The notes under the pieces are model-generated. The model did no database searches and was not told the DNA's origin. It worked only from the letters and a program-made list of their open reading frames with translations. A program made the translations under genes and the position numbers. A stretch of DNA of 13,440 nucleotides from Cylindrobasidium torrendii FP15055 ss-10 (taxonomy: Eukaryota > Basidiomycota > Agaricomycetes > Agaricales > Physalacriaceae): NCBI GenBank assembly GCA_000934385.1, contig KN880879.1:1-13440 (forward strand). The letters run 5' to 3'. Numbering within the stretch: position 1 is the first letter of the stretch; each line of letters opens with the position of its first letter. Below, piece by piece: positions 9,806 through 13,440 of this stretch.

Positions 9806-10612
9806 CTAACAGTCGTTGTTTTCTTTCTCGACCTGCAGGCGCTTGAGCGCGGATCTCGTCACAATACGAGAACTACGTCTAGGTCTTGATGCAACGGCGC
9901 CCTTGTCAGGGGCAACATCGTTCGGCGGAGCAGTCCCTTTGACTGGTGTTGAAATCGTCGTCAAAATACGCTGTTCAGCGACGGCCACAGGGAGGGTAGG
10001 AGTAGCACTGGTGATGGCAGGTGTTGATGGGGCTGTCCGGCGTGGGGATGTCATTGGCGTCGTAGCAGTCGAGGTTGACAGAATCCAGTCGGTGACGAAG
10101 GAGGCTTTGGTGCTGGTGCAGATGAATTTGTCGAGAGCGGTGAGCCACTTGAAGCGGCCGTCCTCGACGACGATAGTCCGCAACGACGACATTTTGACTA
10201 CATGCCATTCAGAATACTGCGAGTTCGAACATTGCAAGACTGAACCCACGAATAACAAAGAAATCGACAGAGTGATCTAGCACTTTCCGGTCGATATCCA
10301 AGAAGATACAGGCGAGTGCACATTGACAGTCTAGCAGGGCACCAAACTGGGCGAGGAAGATATGGAGTCCGTACTCGAGTGCCTCTACAACCTGTCAAGG
10401 CGTCAGTCATTATGTCCACCATGTGTCGAGGATCAACATACAGTGGTCTGGTACTCGCTCGACCCATACATCAGGAACTGCGCGGCTGCCTGTAGCTTCC
10501 TGCAGGCGCGCAAGTACGCGAAGCTTCCCATAGTGAGACTGAGTTCGAACGCGTCGTGAAGGCTTGTTGGGTCATCGCAATACGGTCCGCTTAGCCATGA
10601 AGGAGGGGACAT
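9806..10612 (-). CDS. Unknown protein, three exons, with disordered tail carrying CDK-type sites and a KEN box (about 228 aa)
   Basis: I do not recognise the family. Exon 1 is 10612-10442, from an ATG with G at -3. Intron 1 (10441-10392, 50 nt) has donor GTATGT, branch-like ACTGAC and acceptor ACAG. Exon 2 is 10391-10310, intron 2 is 10309-10240 (donor GTATCT, pyrimidine-rich end TTCAG), and exon 3 runs to TAG at 9808-9806. An alternative intron 2 at 10283-10217 (donor GTGCTA) also keeps frame and gives 229 aa. The first half is compact and probably helical (LRACRKLQAAAQFL, EYGLHIFLAQFGALL). The second half, from TSTKASFVTDWILS on, turns into a Ser/Thr/Pro/Ala-rich tail with TSPRR and STPVKG, matching the S/T-P-x-K/R CDK consensus. 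A basic stretch (RPRRSSRIVTRSALKRL) and VEKENNDC follow. Prediction limited to exon 3 would give a 128-aa protein from 10192. A cell-cycle role is inference from motifs. Confidence 0.65.
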
Positions 10613-11649
10613 GTCAAGGATAGAGGTGGCGAGGTTGGAAGAAATTGACAAGTAGGCGATGGGCTAGGAAAAAAGAAAACCATGGCCGCCTGTATATAAA
10701 GGGAGCCAAAAAGACGATCATGGACGTCCAACGACAAGATGCTTTAACGGGGGATGCGCACGCGGATCGGTCAGGAGCCTTCATGGCAATCTGTTTATGG
10801 CGTATAGGGATCAACACAAAGAGCGATTATATCCAAAAGGTTCGAAGCATGTCTGCTTCTTTGTCCTCCAACATCAGGCCGAGGACGCGAGTAACAGCGT
10901 GCAGAAGCGTGCTTTGTTCAACTATCTGAAGTTCCGCATTGAATCCCTATCACAATTTGCTTGTTTTGTCTCTCTTAGTAAGATGTGTATTCATCGAAGC
11001 AGTTGACCAGTCAGGAAGCACAGATCGAATCGCGAGTGGCACACAAACTTACTTTTGTTTGCTCCGTGTGCCTCGCCTGTCGGGCCTGTCGGGCCTGAAA
11101 AAGAAGTTTTCAGTGATTTTTTTAGATGGAGACACATCTGGGGCGATGCTACACCGATCAATCTATTCCCGCCTCGTCAACCTGACGCGCCATCGGCGGC
11201 GTCACCCCAAGCGTCGTCGCCACATCCCTTTGAAGATGGGCACGCCGTCACGACCAGATACATCACGCGCGAAGGATGCGGCCTAAAGCCTGCCGATTTT
11301 GCGCGAAGTCGTGGTTGAACGAAAGATGGGTCCGACGCTCCGGGTCTCGGAATTCGGAAAACAATGGTGCGATCGAGCCGACGTCACATGACAAACACGC
11401 TGGCGGCGAGTCTGCCATCTGGAGAGTCGCGACACATGCACGCTTACACAGAGAGATATTCAGAGCCTTGCTACGTAAGCAGACCCAGGACAATAATTCA
11501 TCTATACGCCAAGAGTGACGAGCCTCTGCTACAACTCTGCTATCTCGTAGTAGTCCACAAATGAAAAGTTAATATTAAGGAGGGTGGATTATATGTGTTT
11601 CTACGCGATATCCGGGTATTAGTCGTTATGTACAGTCCCAATTCGGCAG
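10613..11649. other. Interval without a supported gene
   Basis: This stretch contains the promoter of the unknown minus-strand gene and the 3' flank of the second F-box gene. A plus-strand frame at 10797-11003 has a fairly protein-like composition (for example QKRALFNYLKFRIESL) and ends near a possible GTAAGA donor at 10979, but I found no convincing partner exon. A second plus-strand frame at 11055-11318 is open but unrecognised. The sequence TGTCGGGCC is repeated back to back at about 11078-11095. No RNA gene or mobile element was recognised. Confidence 0.5.
10693..10700. promoter_or_regulatory. TATA-like element upstream of the unknown three-exon gene
   Basis: TATATAAA on the plus strand reads TTTATATA on the minus strand, so it could serve either direction. 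It is about 81 bp upstream of the minus-strand ATG at 10612, a normal spacing. On the plus strand it is a better TATA match, but no convincing gene follows. Assignment to the minus-strand gene is by neighbourhood. Confidence 0.4.
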
Positions 11650-13170
11650 TCAGTCATCCAAGTCGTTATCCACATATTGCCTGTAATCAACCTCCACACC
11701 ACCATCTCTCAGCTCTTCAACCTCCTCCTCGTCAACACACCTACACGAGTCAATCTTCACGCGCTTCAATCGCACCCCATGCATTTCATCCTGCTTGCGT
11801 CCTCTCTTCGGCAAGTTCTTGATGTAACGCCCATCCTCTGGCCACGGTGACCTCTGCGCAACGTCCAGGATATCACTCCCCGACAAATCATCGCACTCCC
11901 AAAACTCCAGCTCTTCTAGCACAGGACACCGTCCATGCGCCAGTGCCTGCAAGAGCGCTGGCAATCCAGCACATGCGTCTACCCACAGCGACACAAGCGC
12001 TGGCATATAGCCAAGCATCTCCAACACATCCTCCGACTCGAACGTGAACGCCGTCACAATAAGGTGCGTGAGCCGCAACATGGATGGCGTCCGGAACAAC
12101 GTCTCCATCTTGGGCAGCACGGGCATTTTCAGCTCCGTATTCGTCAACTCCAGCGACTCGAGTACCGGAAACTCGAATCTGCGCAGAATGCGCGCCGTTC
12201 TGAATAGTTGGTTTGCCTTGAGAGAAAGGAGGGTGGTCGTGGCTAGCGCAGTGACCGGCGCGGGCTCCGCATAATATTGCAGATGAGCGGGAACGGTGCG
12301 TAGGTCGAACTCCAGAAGAGTGAGAGCAGGGAGAGTAACGTTGCGTAGGAAGACGCTGAACAGGGTGTCTGGACACCCGTCCCATTGCAATGCGGTCAAG
12401 TGCTTAAGGTTCACGATTCGAGATGAGGGTACGGCTTCTGAACCGTCCACAGGGGTATTGGTTATAATGAGGGTATCGAGCATCGGGGTGAGCGCAAGCA
12501 TGTTCACCAGATCGCAAAGTTTGAGTGCCTGTCCTTCCTCGGCATGGGGATAAGAAATGTTAAGGAGCGTGAGGTTCTGGAGCATATTCTCGGGAATGTA
12601 TTCACAAGGCAAATTGACAAGGGAAAGGGCGCGTAGGGCGCAGCGAACTTTGGCGTCGCTGTGTCCTCTGGCGGGTATGACCTGCAGAAGGTTGGTGTGG
12701 GATGTTTGGACGTTGATGGAAAGATCTTCAAGAACGGCGAAATTCTGGGTGGCAATGAAGGTGACGAGTTTCTGTATTTCGACACGCGACTCTGAGCGCA
12801 ATACGGTGCTGAGCGACCTGACTCGGGCGAGCTGATCGCTGAACGCAGTGCGAAGGAGGGTCGTACTGGTCGCGTCGATGTTCACGTCAAGCGGGAGGGC
12901 ACGCGACCGACTGAGAATCACGTCGAGGGCCTCAATAGGCCATGCCGTGCGTGTCTGCGTCCAGAGGTGGGGTACGTTCTGGGCAAGGCTACGCCAGTGC
13001 TGGCACACCCATGTCAGATGGAGTGGGTCATCTGAAATGGCAAGGAAGATGAGGATAAGGATTTCGTTCGGGATCCAGCTGATTGGTGAGCGGCTTTCCG
13101 CCATGACGGTAGCACTGGGCTCCTGGATGTCGTCGACGCTGAGGACTGCGAACCGGTTGGCGGTCGTCAT
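11650..13170 (-). CDS. F-box protein with LRR-like C-terminal region (506 aa, single exon)
   Basis: The frame is uninterrupted from an ATG at 13170, with A at -3, to TGA at 11652-11650. The F-box is at about residues 29-72: SPISWIPNEILILIFLAI, then LHLTWVCQHWRSLAQNVPHLW, the P-x-EIL...VC..WR..A...P.LW pattern. Downstream, hydrophobic strand-like segments recur (LRALSLVNLPCEYI, LTLLNISYP, LESLELTNTELKMP, LEELEFWECDDLS), which resemble degenerate leucine-rich repeats. The C-terminus is basic and then acidic, ending VDNDLDD. It probably docks to Skp1 through the F-box and recruits a substrate through the repeats; no substrate can be named. It is unlike the F-box protein at 4318 in both its N-terminus and repeat sequence, so the pair is not a recent duplication. 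The long SDDP insert within the F-box is common for basidiomycete members, from memory of the family. Confidence 0.92.
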   Translation of the reverse strand: MTTANRFAVLSVDDIQEPSATVMAESRSPISWIPNEILILIFLAISDDPLHLTWVCQHWRSLAQNVPHLWTQTRTAWPIEALDVILSRSRALPLDVNIDATSTTLLRTAFSDQLARVRSLSTVLRSESRVEIQKLVTFIATQNFAVLEDLSINVQTSHTNLLQVIPARGHSDAKVRCALRALSLVNLPCEYIPENMLQNLTLLNISYPHAEEGQALKLCDLVNMLALTPMLDTLIITNTPVDGSEAVPSSRIVNLKHLTALQWDGCPDTLFSVFLRNVTLPALTLLEFDLRTVPAHLQYYAEPAPVTALATTTLLSLKANQLFRTARILRRFEFPVLESLELTNTELKMPVLPKMETLFRTPSMLRLTHLIVTAFTFESEDVLEMLGYMPALVSLWVDACAGLPALLQALAHGRCPVLEELEFWECDDLSGSDILDVAQRSPWPEDGRYIKNLPKRGRKQDEMHGVRLKRVKIDSCRCVDEEEVEELRDGGVEVDYRQYVDNDLDD

Positions 13171-13440
13171 CGTTCTGTTCTATGGCGACGATGTGCGATT
13201 GGGATCTGGACAGAGCAGCATTACTCGTGCCCAACAGTGGGGTCGTGGTGGAGGTTAAGCAATGCGTTCTCGGCAAGGTTAGGGTTGGTCTCGCATTGAT
13301 CGACGGCTCGACGTCACGCGAATGGCTCGCGTCAGGACCCCTGACAATTCACCAAAAGGTTCGGTACGATTTGGTCCGAAAATGGGTGTTTTGGCGCCGG
13401 AGGTTCGATCCAAAAGTCCAAAAATCACCCTCTTTGGGTC
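13171..13440 (-). promoter_or_regulatory. Upstream region of the second F-box gene with CRE-like half site and short repeats
   Basis: No TATA box was seen near the ATG at 13170. A short direct repeat, GGCTCGACGTCA at 13305-13316 and GGCTCGCGTCA at 13324-13334, differs by one base. The first copy carries GACGTCAC (13310-13317), seven of eight bases of the CRE octamer. Beyond 13380 lies the inverted repeat described separately. No coding sequence reaches the right edge that I can support. Confidence 0.4.
13384..13430. repeat. Imperfect inverted repeat at the right edge
   Basis: GGGTGTTTTGG at 13384-13394 pairs with CCAAAAATCACCC at 13418-13430, allowing a 2-base bulge, around a 23-nt loop. A less perfect outer pairing involves TTTGGTCCGAA and TTCGATCCAAA. 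The window ends at 13440, so the full extent of any element is not visible. It may be the tip of a small inverted-repeat element or chance. Confidence 0.4.

Noticed and set aside
10192..10192. ATG at 10192 as the start of a separate 128-aa gene
   Set aside because: Its context is good (AAA before ATG), but the frame continues open upstream and joins two exons by well-formed splice sites. A separate gene would start about 15 nt after the stop of the frame before it, which is improbable.
9816..10280. 154-codon plus-strand frame
   Set aside because: It is antisense to the last exon of the three-exon gene, whose frame is supported by splice sites and a normal start. Its Val/Ala/Gly-rich content is what the complement of a Ser/Thr/Pro-rich tail gives.
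4318..13170. The two F-box genes as a recent duplication or inverted repeat
   Set aside because: Their N-termini, F-box sequences and repeat regions differ throughout, and no nucleotide similarity between them was seen.
13398..13415. GGTTCGATCC resembling a tRNA B box
   Set aside because: Only one or two pairs of the T stem form, and no A box or acceptor stem is found at the right distance.

Overview
The window looks like nuclear DNA of a filamentous basidiomycete, probably an Agaricomycete. The supporting features are GC-leaning coding sequence with C-ending codons, many short introns of 45-70 nt whose donors are often GTGCGT or GTATGT, and long single-exon F-box proteins of the kind that is abundant in mushroom-forming fungi. 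The recognisable domains (kelch propeller, F-box, Ser/Thr kinase with a C1-type zinc finger) fit this. No rRNA, tRNA, CRISPR array, phage or intact transposon was found. Everything comes from reading the sequence; no database search was possible.

Layout, left to right: (1) 207-1803 (+), a five-exon gene for a protein with a Ser-rich N-terminus and six kelch repeats, with small upstream ORFs in its leader. (2) 1804-4173, about 2.4 kb without a convincing gene, holding a hairpin, a palindrome and a short tandem duplication. (3) 4318-5930 (+), an F-box protein behind a good TATA box, whose 3' end carries two splice donors 4 nt apart that lead to different C-termini. (4) 5931-7561, the interval between two convergent genes, with no supported gene. 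(5) 7562-9471 (-), a four-exon protein kinase with a C-terminal C1-like zinc finger; its first exon changes reading frame in a way no normal intron explains. (6) 9806-10612 (-), a three-exon gene of unknown function, joined here by matching splice sites, whose Ser/Thr/Pro-rich tail carries CDK-type sites and a KEN box. (7) 10613-11649, no clear gene. (8) 11650-13170 (-), a second single-exon F-box protein. (9) 13171-13440, its upstream region with repeated CRE-like cores and an inverted repeat.

The genes do not form an obvious pathway or cluster. The mix of signalling and regulatory proteins (kelch scaffold, two F-box proteins, a C1 kinase, a possible APC/C substrate) is suggestive, but their adjacency may be chance. 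The items most worth following up are the unknown KEN-box gene, the kinase N-terminal frame break, and the tandem splice donors of the first F-box gene. No clearly new multi-gene system is visible.
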